Assembly: GCA_034679985.1 (NCBI GenBank)
Contig: JAXITR010000007.1
Span: 1 to 64,000, forward strand
DNA from: CAMDTE01 sp034679985
GTDB taxonomy: Bacteria > Bacteroidota > Bacteroidia > Flavobacteriales > Schleiferiaceae
DNA length: 64,000 nucleotides
Reading direction: 5' to 3'
The stretch's first letter is position 1. The number at the start of each line of letters is the position of its first letter. The notes beneath the pieces are model-generated. The model searched no databases and was not told the origin of the DNA. It saw nothing but the letters and a program-made list of their open reading frames with translations. This document shows, one piece after another, positions 8,154 to 17,008 of this stretch. Both the position numbers and the translations under genes were made by a program.

Positions 8154-9703
8154 TTTCCGTTCGCGGACTGCGGGTTTCCTTCTCCAACAAACCGGCACTG
8201 TCTGATCTCCACCTGGAAATCGCCCGCGGCGAAACCCTGGCCTTGGTGGGGGAGTCCGGCTCCGGAAAAAGCACCGCTGCTCTGGCGCTGATGAACCTCT
8301 TGCCGCCTCAGGCCGAGGTAGCGTGGAACGAGTTCACCTTCAACGGAGCGCGCCTGTCCATGGTGTTCCAGGAACCCATGACGGCGCTCAATCCCACGAT
8401 GCGCTGCGGCGAGCAGGTGGCAGAAGCCCTTTGGATCGCCTTTGGTATACCGAGAAAAGAGGCGCGCAAACGCGCGGTGGACTGGTTGGATCGGGTGCAG
8501 CTGTCCCAACCCCACGAATTGGCCCAGCGCTACCCCCACGAACTCAGCGGGGGCCAGCGCCAGCGCGTGATGATTGCCCTCGCCATGGCCCGCGAGCCGG
8601 CGCTTTTGGTGTGCGACGAGCCCACCACGGCCCTGGACGCCCACGTGCAGGAGGAAATCTTGGGACTCATTCAAAACCTGCAGAAAGAACACGGCACGGC
8701 CGTCTTGTTCATCACCCACGACCTGGGCGTGGTCAAGCGCATTGCGGACCGCGTGTGCGTTTTGTGGAAAGGGGTTGCGGTAGAGTCCGGCACCGCCCAA
8801 GACGTTTTGAACCGTCCGCAGCACCCCTACACCCGCGGATTGTTGGCCAGCCGCCCCCCCGTAGATGCCCGACCGTTCCCCCTGCCCACGGTGTCGGATT
8901 TTTTGGAATCCCGCCCGGTGGCCTCCCACGAATGGCCCCGACGCACTGCAGAAGCTCATGAGGCACCACTTTTGCGCGCGGAAGGCTTGGTCAAGTCGTT
9001 CGCCGGACCTGTTTTGCGCGCCGTAGACCTGGAAATTTACCCCGGCGAGACCGTCGGCCTGGTGGGCGAATCCGGCAGCGGAAAGTCCACCCTGGCCCGG
9101 TGCTTGGTGAACCTGGAGCACCCCGACGGCGGATCCCTCTGGTGGAAAGGCCAACCGGCCCAGCAAGCTGTTCCCCGCTCCGAGCGCGCCAAGCGCATTC
9201 AGTACGTTTTTCAAGATCCTTTTTCCAGCCTACCGCCCCACCGAACCGTGGGCCAAATCTTGGAAGAACCGTTGCGGGTGCACCGCTGGGCACCCACCGC
9301 CCAAGAACGGGAAGAACGGGTGGTGGACCTGCTCACCCGCGTAGGCCTCCAGCCGGCAGACCGGCACAAATACCCGCACCAATTCAGCGGCGGACAACGC
9401 CAACGGGTGGGCATCGCGCGGGCGCTGGCCGTGGAGCCCGAACTGCTGGTGTGCGACGAATCCGTCAGCGCCCTGGACGTCAGCGTTCAAGCCCAAGTCC
9501 TCAACCTGCTGAACGAACTCAAGCAGCAAATGGGCTTCTCCATCTTGTTCATTTCCCACGATTTGCGCGTGGTTCAGTACATGGCGGACCGACTCCTGGT
9601 CTTGCGCCACGGGGTCTGGGACGCTCAAGGCGACCCCGTTTCCCTCCTGCACCACCCCACCACCCCTTACCTGCGGCAGTTGTCCGAACACCTCCTTGAT
9701 TAA
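8138..9703 (+). CDS. Double ATPase of a peptide/nickel-type ABC transporter
   Basis: A 521-aa fusion of two Opp/Dpp-type ATPase domains, like YejF or GsiA. Each half has Walker A (GESGSGKST), a signature (LSGGQRQR and FSGGQRQR) and Walker B (LLVCDEPTTALD and LLVCDESVSALD). Each ends with the family tail for oligopeptide importers (HPYTRGLLAS; TPYLRQL). It overlaps the serine hydrolase by 16 nt and the glycosyltransferase by 8 nt. No permease or solute-binding gene lies in the window, so the membrane partners must be encoded elsewhere. Confidence 0.9.
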   Translation: MGDPVISVRGLRVSFSNKPALSDLHLEIARGETLALVGESGSGKSTAALALMNLLPPQAEVAWNEFTFNGARLSMVFQEPMTALNPTMRCGEQVAEALWIAFGIPRKEARKRAVDWLDRVQLSQPHELAQRYPHELSGGQRQRVMIALAMAREPALLVCDEPTTALDAHVQEEILGLIQNLQKEHGTAVLFITHDLGVVKRIADRVCVLWKGVAVESGTAQDVLNRPQHPYTRGLLASRPPVDARPFPLPTVSDFLESRPVASHEWPRRTAEAHEAPLLRAEGLVKSFAGPVLRAVDLEIYPGETVGLVGESGSGKSTLARCLVNLEHPDGGSLWWKGQPAQQAVPRSERAKRIQYVFQDPFSSLPPHRTVGQILEEPLRVHRWAPTAQEREERVVDLLTRVGLQPADRHKYPHQFSGGQRQRVGIARALAVEPELLVCDESVSALDVSVQAQVLNLLNELKQQMGFSILFISHDLRVVQYMADRLLVLRHGVWDAQGDPVSLLHHPTTPYLRQLSEHLLD

Positions 9704-11177
9704 CGCTACGGTTTCCCCTCGTTCGCGTTCCGCGCGTTGGCCCCGGCTCTTGCGTTGGCTGTCCGCGCCTTGGCGCCAAGGCCGCGCCCCTTGGACTCAA
9801 GGGATCGCACTCTTCCTCCTGGCGTTTGCCTTGCGGTCTTGGAGCGCAACGCTCGAAGATTTTCCCAATTTGTGGGACGAGCAGTACCACGCCGCAGTCG
9901 CCAAGTCCTTGATCAACAATCCGCTGGAGCCTCGGCTACTTCCCAACACCGGCCAAGAATTGGATTACCGGGACTGGACGGGCAACGGGGTTTGGTTGCA
10001 CAAACCCCCGCTCTTCCTCTGGACCATCGGCGGCAGTTTGCGCCTGTGGGGCACCACCGTTTGGGGCCTGCGCTTTCCCAGCATCCTGTTGGGCTCGCTT
10101 TCCGTTTTACTCGTTTGGGCCTTGGGCCGACGGTTCTCCAACGCGCGGGCTGGGTTTTGGGGCGCCCTGTGGCTGGCGGTGGGGCATTTTAGCTTGTCTT
10201 TGGTGGCCGGACGCATTCCCACGGACCACAACGATGTGCATTTTGCTTTTTGGGTAGGCCTGGGTTTGTGGACGGCGTCCGGGTACATGCACCGCAGCAC
10301 CTACGGCCGCGCCGCGGCCGTAGGTGCTGCGGTGGGCGCCGCCGTGCTCACCAAATGGCTTCCCGGCCTTTGGGCCGGGGGGGTCTTGGGCCTGTGGATC
10401 TTTTGGTCCGGCCGGCACCGAGGGACCGTCGGCCGGCGTTCCTTGGCCCACGGAATCATAGCGGTATGCGTTGCGACGGCCGTCGCGCTGCCCTGGAATG
10501 GGTACATCCGAACGGTTTTTCCAACGGAGGCGACGTACGAATCTGAGTACAACGCGCGCCATTTGACCGAAGCCCTGGAAGGGCACCGCGAACCCCTTTA
10601 CTTCCATGCCACCAGCCAGGTGGACCTGTGGGGCTGGGCAGGCGCCCTCCTTATGGTTCTGGGCGTTTGGGGCGCTTGGCGTACCCGACGTCCGGAATGG
10701 CGCGCCACAGTGGTGGGGGTGGTGTTGTTTTTTGGGGTGTACACCGCGGCGGCCACCAAGATGGTGTCCTTTACCTATGGCATTTCCGTACCGCTCGCCT
10801 TGTTGGTGGGGATCGGGGTTGAGTCGGTGCTGCGGAAAGTAGAGGATGTGCGGCAGACGTCGGAAAATCGGACGGGGCGGATTCGCTGGGTGCGAACCTC
10901 GGCAATTGCGGTGCTTTTGGCGTTGGCTCTATTGGACAACGGAAGGCCCTGGGAGACTTGGGACAAGGCCCAATTAAATACCCCCATGCGCCGGGCGCGG
11001 CAGCGCTACGCAGACTACTTCCGCGCGCATGCGGAAGCGCACCCGGGCGAACGTCCGGTCTTTCAAAACGTTCCCAAACACGCCGTACCGCTGGCGCTGT
11101 TTTTCACGGACGGAACGGTGGATATGCGCACCGTCAACGCCCAACCGGAGTTGGTTCCGGAGCGCCAAACGCGCTAG
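9696..11177 (+). CDS. GT39-like membrane glycosyltransferase
   Basis: A 493-aa polytopic protein of the ArnT/PMT (GT-C) type, which transfers sugars from polyprenyl-phosphate donors at the outer face of the inner membrane. After a first helix comes the acidic motif NLWDEQYHAAVAK (D61, E62), then KPPLFLWTIGGSLRLWG and a second motif GRIPTDHNDVHFAF, as in this family. About nine to ten hydrophobic segments follow. The TTG start overlaps the ATPase gene. The acceptor (lipid A, protein or glycan) is not evident. Confidence 0.85.
   Translation: MINATVSPRSRSARWPRLLRWLSAPWRQGRAPWTQGIALFLLAFALRSWSATLEDFPNLWDEQYHAAVAKSLINNPLEPRLLPNTGQELDYRDWTGNGVWLHKPPLFLWTIGGSLRLWGTTVWGLRFPSILLGSLSVLLVWALGRRFSNARAGFWGALWLAVGHFSLSLVAGRIPTDHNDVHFAFWVGLGLWTASGYMHRSTYGRAAAVGAAVGAAVLTKWLPGLWAGGVLGLWIFWSGRHRGTVGRRSLAHGIIAVCVATAVALPWNGYIRTVFPTEATYESEYNARHLTEALEGHREPLYFHATSQVDLWGWAGALLMVLGVWGAWRTRRPEWRATVVGVVLFFGVYTAAATKMVSFTYGISVPLALLVGIGVESVLRKVEDVRQTSENRTGRIRWVRTSAIAVLLALALLDNGRPWETWDKAQLNTPMRRARQRYADYFRAHAEAHPGERPVFQNVPKHAVPLALFFTDGTVDMRTVNAQPELVPERQTR
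10291..10333. repeat. Perfect 20-bp inverted repeat inside the GT39-like gene
   Basis: The arm ACCGCAGCACCTACGGCCGC (10291-10310) is repeated in perfect reverse complement at 10314-10333 with a GCC spacer. It lies within the coding region, where the two arms encode HRSTYGRA and AAVGAAVG-type residues. Confidence 0.9.
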
Positions 11178-11270
11178 TCTTTCCGGCCGCAACGGGGCGG
11201 AAAGTCGCTTTAAAAACAAACAAAAGAAGGAGCGCAAACCTCGGCATGAGGTTTTGCAACTAGTTGTAAT

Positions 11271-11624
11271 TTAGTTGCTTGCGGCAAATAAATAGCGCAG
11301 AATGAGCTGCTCGCCTTCGGGGGAAATCACCGTGGCCTGTGCTTTTTTATTGGCTTTAACCACCATGCGCGGGACCACGGACGCCCACTGCGCTTCCGAT
11401 TGGCTTCGGGGGCCGTACAGGCCGTGGCAACGGCCGCAATTTCCTTGGTACAGGGCTTGTCCGGCGGCAAAATCGGCGGCGGTGTAGCCCGGAAACTTGG
11501 CTTTTGCTGCGACCATTCCGGTGGACTCTGCGGGTGCTGCTTTTTCCACAACTGCTTTTGGGGTACCGCAAGCAGAAAGGAAGAGGGCCAGTGCGGCGAA
11601 GAGGGCGATGCTTGACTTGTTCAT
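11271..11624 (-). CDS. Small c-type cytochrome lipoprotein
   Basis: A 117-aa exported lipoprotein. The start at 11624 gives a signal ending in the lipobox LSACG. The heme motif CGRCH is followed by GLYGP and a distal methionine (VVPRMVVKANKKA), as in small monoheme cytochromes c. A TATCTTCA box ends 4 nt before this ATG and supports the short form over a 79-codon longer frame. It is likely an envelope electron carrier; the partner oxidase is not in the window. Confidence 0.85.
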   Translation of the reverse strand: MNKSSIALFAALALFLSACGTPKAVVEKAAPAESTGMVAAKAKFPGYTAADFAAGQALYQGNCGRCHGLYGPRSQSEAQWASVVPRMVVKANKKAQATVISPEGEQLILRYLFAASN

Positions 11625-11628
11625 GATT

Positions 11629-11636
11629 TGAAGATA
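11629..11636 (-). promoter_or_regulatory. Candidate leaderless -7 box of the cytochrome lipoprotein (TATCTTCA)
   Basis: The octamer ends 4 nt before the ATG, the spacing shared by twelve genes in this window. It differs from TAnnTTTG at the last two bases. Confidence 0.4.
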
Positions 11637-11698
11637 CGGAGATTGTAGGACTTTAGCGGGGCCTGGAGGACGGGAGCGCCTGCAGTGCCGTGGAAGGA

Positions 11699-12358
11699 TT
11701 ACAACTTCATTTCGGGAATTTCCCCGTTCACCACCAAGCGGCCGGCGGTTTTGGCCACAATTTCTTCTACGGTGACGCCCGGTGCGCGCTCCAGTAAAAC
11801 AAAGCCGCGTTCGGGGTCGATGTCCAGCACCGCCAATTCGGTCACTACTTTTTTGACGCACCCCACGCCCGTAATGGGCAGGGTGCAGGCAGACAGCAAC
11901 TTAGACTCGCCCTTGGGGTTGGTGTGCTGCATGGCCACAATGATGTTCTCCGCAGAGGCCACCAAGTCCATGGCCCCGCCCATGCCCTTGACCATTTTTC
12001 CGGGAATCTTCCAGTTGGCGATGTCTCCGTTGTCAGACACCTCCATGGCGCCCAAGACGGTCAACTGTACTTTTTGCGCGCGGATCATGCCAAAGCTCAA
12101 CGCCGAGTCAAAAAAGGCCGCGCCCGGAAGGGCCGTGATGGTTTGCTTGCCGGCGTTGATCAAGTCCGGATCTTCCTCGCCCTCCCAAGGGAAGGGACCC
12201 ATTCCCAAAATGCCGTTTTCCGACTGAAATTCAACGGAAATTCCTTGGGGAATGTAGTTCGCCACCAGGGTGGGGATGCCAATGCCCAGGTTGACGTACC
12301 AGCCGTCGCGGAGTTCTTGTGCAATGCGTTGCGCAATGCCGTTTTTGTCAAGTGCCAT
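11699..12358 (-). CDS. scoB: 3-oxoacid CoA-transferase subunit B
   Basis: Beta subunit (219 aa) of a succinyl-CoA:3-ketoacid-type CoA transferase. The catalytic glutamate lies in FQSENGILGMGP (E47), and the family segments GKMVKGMGGAMDLVAS and TNPKGESKLL are present. It pairs with scoA, 9 nt upstream. The complex activates acetoacetate or a related 3-oxo acid, which could link ketone-body or aromatic breakdown to acetoacetyl-CoA. The exact CoA donor is inferred from the family, not shown. Confidence 0.93.
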   Translation of the reverse strand: MALDKNGIAQRIAQELRDGWYVNLGIGIPTLVANYIPQGISVEFQSENGILGMGPFPWEGEEDPDLINAGKQTITALPGAAFFDSALSFGMIRAQKVQLTVLGAMEVSDNGDIANWKIPGKMVKGMGGAMDLVASAENIIVAMQHTNPKGESKLLSACTLPITGVGCVKKVVTELAVLDIDPERGFVLLERAPGVTVEEIVAKTAGRLVVNGEIPEMKL

Positions 12359-12367
12359 GGCGAAGGA

Positions 12368-13069
12368 TCAAGGGCGCGGACGAACCGTGCGGTTTTCAAT
12401 GCGTTTCTCGTAGTGTTCTCCCTGAAAAAGCCGATGCACAAAGATGCCCGGAACGTGGATGTTGTTGGGATCCAAGGTGCCCAGCGGTACAATTTCTTCT
12501 ACCTCAGCCACCGTGATTTTCCCGGCCATGGCCATCAAGGGGTTGAAGTTGCGCGCGGTGCCGCGAAACACCAGATTGCCGGCGGGATCTGCCTTCCAGG
12601 CCTTTACAAAGGCAAAAGAGGCGTCGAATGCGTGTTCCAGCAAGTGCGGTTTGCCGTTGAAAACCCGTACTTCTTTACCTTCCGCTACTTCGGTTCCGTA
12701 TCCGGCGGGGGTGTAGAAGGCGGGAATGCCCGCGCCTGCGGCACGGCACCGCTCCGCCAAAGTTCCCTGCGGGATCAATTCCACCTCCAGTTCCCCGGAG
12801 AGCATTTGGCGCTCGAATTCGGCGTTTTCGCCCACGTAGGAAGAAATCATTTTCTTCACTTGCCGGGTTTCCAGCAAGAGGCCCAAGCCAAAACCGTCTA
12901 CCCCAGCGTTGTTGGAAACGCAGGTTAAGTTGCGGGATCCGCGTTTGCGAACGGCCGCAATGGCGTTTTCCGGGATGCCGCTCAGGCCAAACCCCCCAAA
13001 AAGCACGGTCATGCCGTCTTCCAAGCCGGCTACGGCCTCGTCGGCGTTAGCTACGCGTTTGTCTATCAT
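12368..13069 (-). CDS. scoA: 3-oxoacid CoA-transferase subunit A
   Basis: Alpha subunit (233 aa) of the same heterodimeric CoA transferase. It has the family glycine-rich segment TVLFGGFGLSGIPENAI and the later FNGKPHLLEHAF and GNLVFRGTARNFNPLMAMA. It starts 3 nt after the end of pbp1A, in a run of five tightly packed leftward genes (ricT, gldH, pbp1A, scoA, scoB), which is an unusual mix of envelope and metabolic functions. Confidence 0.93.
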   Translation of the reverse strand: MIDKRVANADEAVAGLEDGMTVLFGGFGLSGIPENAIAAVRKRGSRNLTCVSNNAGVDGFGLGLLLETRQVKKMISSYVGENAEFERQMLSGELEVELIPQGTLAERCRAAGAGIPAFYTPAGYGTEVAEGKEVRVFNGKPHLLEHAFDASFAFVKAWKADPAGNLVFRGTARNFNPLMAMAGKITVAEVEEIVPLGTLDPNNIHVPGIFVHRLFQGEHYEKRIENRTVRPRP

Positions 13070-13072
13070 GGT

Positions 13073-15373
13073 TCAATCAAATTCGCTCCACTCGTCCGTG
13101 GCCTCTTCTGCCGCTGCGGCTCTGCAGTCGGTACGGATGGTCATCGGGGTGGAAGGCAAGTCAAAAGCGTTGGACCGCACGCCCAGTGCGGGATCGGCGT
13201 AGCATTTGCGCATGTACAGGGCCCAAACGGGCAGGGCTGTGGTGGCGCCCTGTCCAAAAACGGTGGAGCCAAAGTGCGCGGCGCGGTCGTCGCATCCGGT
13301 CCAAACACCGGTAACCAAGTTGGGCACCATGCCCATGAACCAGCCGTCGGAGTTGTTTTGCGTGGTGCCGGTTTTGCCCGCAATGGGGTTGGTAAAGGCG
13401 TACGGGAAACCGGTGACTACGTTGTCCGGATAACCGCCACCGGAGGAGCGCAGTCGGGCCCCCGTTCCGTACTCGGTAACGCCGGAAAGGAGGCTGGTAA
13501 CCGCATAAGCCACCTCCGGGGAAAGCGCCTCGTGGGACTCCGGCACAAACTCGTCCAGCACCACGCCGTTCTTGTCTTCAATGCGCGTAATCACAATGGG
13601 TTTGGTGTACACGCCGCCGTTGCCAAAGGCCGTGTAGGCGCCCACCATTTCTTCCACCGTTAAATCGACGGTTCCCAGCGCGATGGAGGGCACTTCCGGC
13701 AGGTCCGACGTCATGCCCAAGGCCCGCGCCAGTTGCACCACGGCCTGCGGGCCGATTTGCTTCATCAAGTAGGTGGTGATGGTGTTCACGGACTTGGCAA
13801 GCGCTTGCTTCAGGGTGAGCAGTCCGCCGTATTCGTCGTCTGAATTGCTGGGGCACCAGTCTTCGGTCAGGCCAAATTCACCGGCCTGAATGCACACCTT
13901 TTGGTTGGGCACTTCCATGCAAGGCGAAAACTTTTTCTGCTCCATGGCCGCGGCGTACACAAACGGCTTGAACGTTGAGCCCACCTGCCGTTGTCCTTGA
14001 GCTACGTGGTCGTACTGGAAATGCGCGTAGTCAATGCCGCCCACCCAGGCCTTCACAAAACCCGTTTGGGGCTCCACGCTGAGCAAACCGCACTGGTAGA
14101 AGGACTTCATGTAGCGGATGGAGTCCAGCGGGCTCAGTACTGTGTCCACCGGCCCTTTCCAACTGAAGACCTTCATGGGGATTTTGGTCCGGAAAATGCG
14201 CTGAATTTCTGTTTCGCTGGTACCGGACTCCACCAAATTTCGGTACCGCGGGGTTTGCTTCATGCCCCGGTTCATGATGGTTTGGTATTGGTCTTCCGCG
14301 TTTCCTTGGAAGTAGAAAGGACCGTATTTGCGTCCCTTGATTTGCTTGAAAAATACCCGCTGCAGGTTGGACAGGTGCTCGGCAACCGCCTCTTCCGCGT
14401 AGCGCTGCATGCGGATGTCCACCGTCGTGTAAATTTTCAAGCCGTCGGTGTACAAATTGTACGACGACCCGTCTGGCTTGGGGTGGTCTTTCACCCATTC
14501 TTTGAGTTCGCCCCGAATGTATTCGCGCAGGTACGGAGCCAGCCCGCGGTCGTGCGTTTGCGGGTTGAACCGAATTTCCAGAGGGGTAGCGGCGAATGCG
14601 GCGTATTCTTCTTCCGTCAGGTACCCGTTTCGCTCCATTTGGCGAAGCACCGTGTTGCGGCGCGCCGTAGCCTCTTCCAGCCGACGAACGGGATTGTAGA
14701 TGGACGGGTTCTTCACCATGCCCACCAGGACAGCGGCCTCCGGAACCGTCAATTGCTGCGGGTTTTTACCGAAGTAAATGCGGGAGGCACTGTGAACGCC
14801 TACCGCCTGGTAAAGGAAGTCGAACTGATTGAAATACAGCGCAATAATCTCGTCTTTGGTGTACCTTGACTCCAGTTGCAGCGCAATGATCCACTCCTTG
14901 AATTTTTGCAGTACCCGGCCCGCTTTGCTGGACGCTGGCTCGTGGAACATCTGTTTGGCCAACTGCTGGGTCAGCGTGGACCCACCCCCTTGGGTACCGA
15001 AACTGGCCAAGGCACGCCCCAACGAGCGAAAGTCTATTCCGGCGTGGTCGTAAAAACGCTCGTCTTCGGTGGCCACCAAGGCTTGAACCAGGTGGGGAGG
15101 AAGTTGATCGTATTCGGTATGGACGCGATTTTCTTCAAAAAAAGTGCCCAGTTGCTCCCCGTTGGCGTCGACTATTTGGGTGGCTAGAAAACTCTTGGGG
15201 TTCGCGATTTCTTCGGTGGACGGCAAGGCGCCAAATGCTCCAACCCAAGCCAAAAACAGACCCAGCAGGATGAGGGACGGCACGGACAAGACGGCAAACC
15301 AAAAGATCCGTACTTCGCGGCGAAAATCGCGCGGCTCGGTAGGTTTAGCGGCGGGAGGCATCGGCAGGTTCAA
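13073..15373 (-). CDS. Class A penicillin-binding protein (PBP1A type)
   Basis: Bifunctional peptidoglycan synthase, 766 aa. A membrane anchor (about 24-45) precedes a GT51 glycosyltransferase domain with the catalytic glutamate in ATEDERFYDH (E103) and GGSTLTQQLAKQMF. The transpeptidase domain has STFK (S466), SVN (S527) and KTG (K666). The C-terminal tail is acidic. Its start lies inside the end of gldH. It polymerises glycan strands and cross-links them on the periplasmic face. Confidence 0.95.
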   Translation of the reverse strand: MNLPMPPAAKPTEPRDFRREVRIFWFAVLSVPSLILLGLFLAWVGAFGALPSTEEIANPKSFLATQIVDANGEQLGTFFEENRVHTEYDQLPPHLVQALVATEDERFYDHAGIDFRSLGRALASFGTQGGGSTLTQQLAKQMFHEPASSKAGRVLQKFKEWIIALQLESRYTKDEIIALYFNQFDFLYQAVGVHSASRIYFGKNPQQLTVPEAAVLVGMVKNPSIYNPVRRLEEATARRNTVLRQMERNGYLTEEEYAAFAATPLEIRFNPQTHDRGLAPYLREYIRGELKEWVKDHPKPDGSSYNLYTDGLKIYTTVDIRMQRYAEEAVAEHLSNLQRVFFKQIKGRKYGPFYFQGNAEDQYQTIMNRGMKQTPRYRNLVESGTSETEIQRIFRTKIPMKVFSWKGPVDTVLSPLDSIRYMKSFYQCGLLSVEPQTGFVKAWVGGIDYAHFQYDHVAQGQRQVGSTFKPFVYAAAMEQKKFSPCMEVPNQKVCIQAGEFGLTEDWCPSNSDDEYGGLLTLKQALAKSVNTITTYLMKQIGPQAVVQLARALGMTSDLPEVPSIALGTVDLTVEEMVGAYTAFGNGGVYTKPIVITRIEDKNGVVLDEFVPESHEALSPEVAYAVTSLLSGVTEYGTGARLRSSGGGYPDNVVTGFPYAFTNPIAGKTGTTQNNSDGWFMGMVPNLVTGVWTGCDDRAAHFGSTVFGQGATTALPVWALYMRKCYADPALGVRSNAFDLPSTPMTIRTDCRAAAAEEATDEWSEFD

Positions 15374-15854
15374 TGGTGAATCCTACGCTGCGCACGCCCG
15401 GCAAGGGATTTTCGCGCATTACGTGTTGAAATCGAAAACGGTACGGACCCGCTTTTTGGAACGACACGGCTTGTCCCCGAAACGGAACGGTCAGGGTTTT
15501 GATTCCACCTACGCCCTCGCCCAGCCAAGTTCCGCGGTCGTCCGCGAGCTGAATTTCCACGGTGTCCTGATATTCAATACCGTCGGCCCCAATGATTTGA
15601 CGCCCCAAGTAGAGGTTGCGGTACGGATACGCTTGGGTGTGCCGCACGGAAACCAGCATCACGTAAGGCTGCGCCGTGTCGGTTACCGACGCATCGAATT
15701 GAACGGCGGAATCGCGTTCCCATCCGGCAGCAGGAAGGTCCACAAAATCCCGAAACAGAGCGTCCCCATCGGTGCACCCAACGGCGCCCCCAAGGATCAA
15801 CAAAACTCCTACAATCAGGAATTTAGGCTTTTTTTTGCGGCGGACGGTTTCCAC
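15345..15854 (-). CDS. gldH: Gliding motility lipoprotein GldH
   Basis: A 169-aa lipoprotein with the lipobox GGAVGCTDGDALFRDF and a GldH-like core (FVDLPAAGWERDSAVQF; NLYLGRQIIGADG; DDRGTWLGEGVGG). GldH is required for gliding in Flavobacterium johnsoniae; its precise role is unclear. The neighbourhood (ricT upstream, overlapping by 32 nt; pbp1A downstream, overlapping by 29 nt) is common in Bacteroidota and supports the call. Confidence 0.88.
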   Translation of the reverse strand: METVRRKKKPKFLIVGVLLILGGAVGCTDGDALFRDFVDLPAAGWERDSAVQFDASVTDTAQPYVMLVSVRHTQAYPYRNLYLGRQIIGADGIEYQDTVEIQLADDRGTWLGEGVGGIKTLTVPFRGQAVSFQKAGPYRFRFQHVMRENPLPGVRSVGFTIEPADASRR

Positions 15855-16977
15855 GTTTATTGAACGAACGGTTTTTCTTTTTGGGCTTGTCGAAACGGGT
15901 CAATGAATCTTCTGTGGGGGCAACAATTTCAACGAAATCATCCGCTTTGACGCGGTGCTCCACCACTTGCTTGTCTTCCAACGCAGCAGGTTTCTCGCCA
16001 CGTGCATTCATGTCCATCATGGCCTTGGCGTCTTCCGCCTTGAGGGCAATCCACGTGGCGCGGTCGTCCCGGTAGGCAAACCACATCATGCCGCGCAGGA
16101 TGTCCATTTTTTGCATTTCTGCCTCGCCCTTTTCGGTTTTGATTTTCTTCCCCTCGGGGAAAATGCTCATGGCCTCCGCGTACTGATCCAATTCAAAATT
16201 GAGGCAGCACTTCAGTTTGCCGCATTGGCCGGCCAACTTCTGGGGGTTCAAACTCAAGGACTGGTACCGGGCAGCAGCCGTAGTGACCGCCCGAAAATCC
16301 GTCAGCCAAGTGGAGCAGCACAATTCGCGTCCGCAAATGCCCAGTCCGCCCAACCGTCCGGCCTCTTGGCGGGCACCGATGTGGCGCATTTCCACCCGAA
16401 TGCCCAAGGCCGCAGAAAGATCCCGAACCAATTGACGAAAATCCACGCGCTCTTCAGCGGTGTAGTAAAAGAACGCTTTGAAGCCGTCGCCTTGGGCCTC
16501 AACGTCCGAAACCTTCATGTTCAGGCCGTGTTGAACCGCCATTTGGCGGCAAGCCGTCATCCATTCGCCTTCTTTGGCGCGGGCGGCTTCCCATTTTTCC
16601 AGGTCGCGTTCGGTGGCCTTGCGGAGGAGCTTGCGCGCTGCCGCAACGTCCGTGTCTGCAGCCTTTTTGCGCATTTGCACGCGCACCAGTTCCCCGGTCA
16701 GGGAAACGCTGCCTAGGTCGTATCCACCGGTTCCGGTTTCCACCGCCACGGCGTTGCCCACATAAAAATGCAGTTGGTGTGCGTTGTAGTAGAAGTCTTT
16801 GCGCCCGTTTTTGAAGCGAACCTCCACCCACCAACAGGGTTCTTGCCCCTCCGGCAACTCCATGTTGGTCAGCCAGTTGAACACCGTCAACTTGCCGCAG
16901 GAGTGGGTACCGCAGGAACCGTTATTTCCGCAACCACTGGGGATTCCGCCGCTTGATGAACAGGAGCTACAGGCCAT
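15823..16977 (-). CDS. PSP1-domain protein, RicT/YaaT-like
   Basis: A 384-aa cytoplasmic protein with the PSP1 C-terminal domain (YYTAEERVDFRQLVRDLSAAL; RIEMRHIGARQEAGRLGGLG-type segment; CGRELCCSTWL; NPQKLAGQCGKLKCCLNFE). In Bacillus RicT acts in a Y-complex affecting mRNA maturation. The N-terminus is Cys-rich (C3, C6, C16, C22, C27), and further cysteines in the core could hold an Fe-S cluster. The C-terminal 30 residues are basic. A TATCTTCG box ends 4 nt before the ATG. Confidence 0.85.
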   Translation of the reverse strand: MACSSCSSSGGIPSGCGNNGSCGTHSCGKLTVFNWLTNMELPEGQEPCWWVEVRFKNGRKDFYYNAHQLHFYVGNAVAVETGTGGYDLGSVSLTGELVRVQMRKKAADTDVAAARKLLRKATERDLEKWEAARAKEGEWMTACRQMAVQHGLNMKVSDVEAQGDGFKAFFYYTAEERVDFRQLVRDLSAALGIRVEMRHIGARQEAGRLGGLGICGRELCCSTWLTDFRAVTTAAARYQSLSLNPQKLAGQCGKLKCCLNFELDQYAEAMSIFPEGKKIKTEKGEAEMQKMDILRGMMWFAYRDDRATWIALKAEDAKAMMDMNARGEKPAALEDKQVVEHRVKADDFVEIVAPTEDSLTRFDKPKKKNRSFNKRGNRPPQKKA

Positions 16978-16981
16978 GTCA

Positions 16982-16999
16982 CGAAGATACGCATCTTTG
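16982..16999. promoter_or_regulatory. Back-to-back -7 boxes of ricT-like (-) and porZ (+)
   Basis: TATCTTCG on the minus strand (16982-16989) lies 4 nt from the ricT-like ATG. CATCTTTG on the plus strand (16992-16999) lies 9 nt from the porZ ATG. The start codons are only 31 nt apart. Confidence 0.45.
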
Positions 17000-17008
17000 C
17001 ACTACTCT

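Noticed and set aside
8009..9214. A 401-residue frame on the minus strand across the ABC ATPase gene
   Set aside because: It mirrors the two Walker/signature blocks of the real gene, which are certain; no independent motif or start signal exists.
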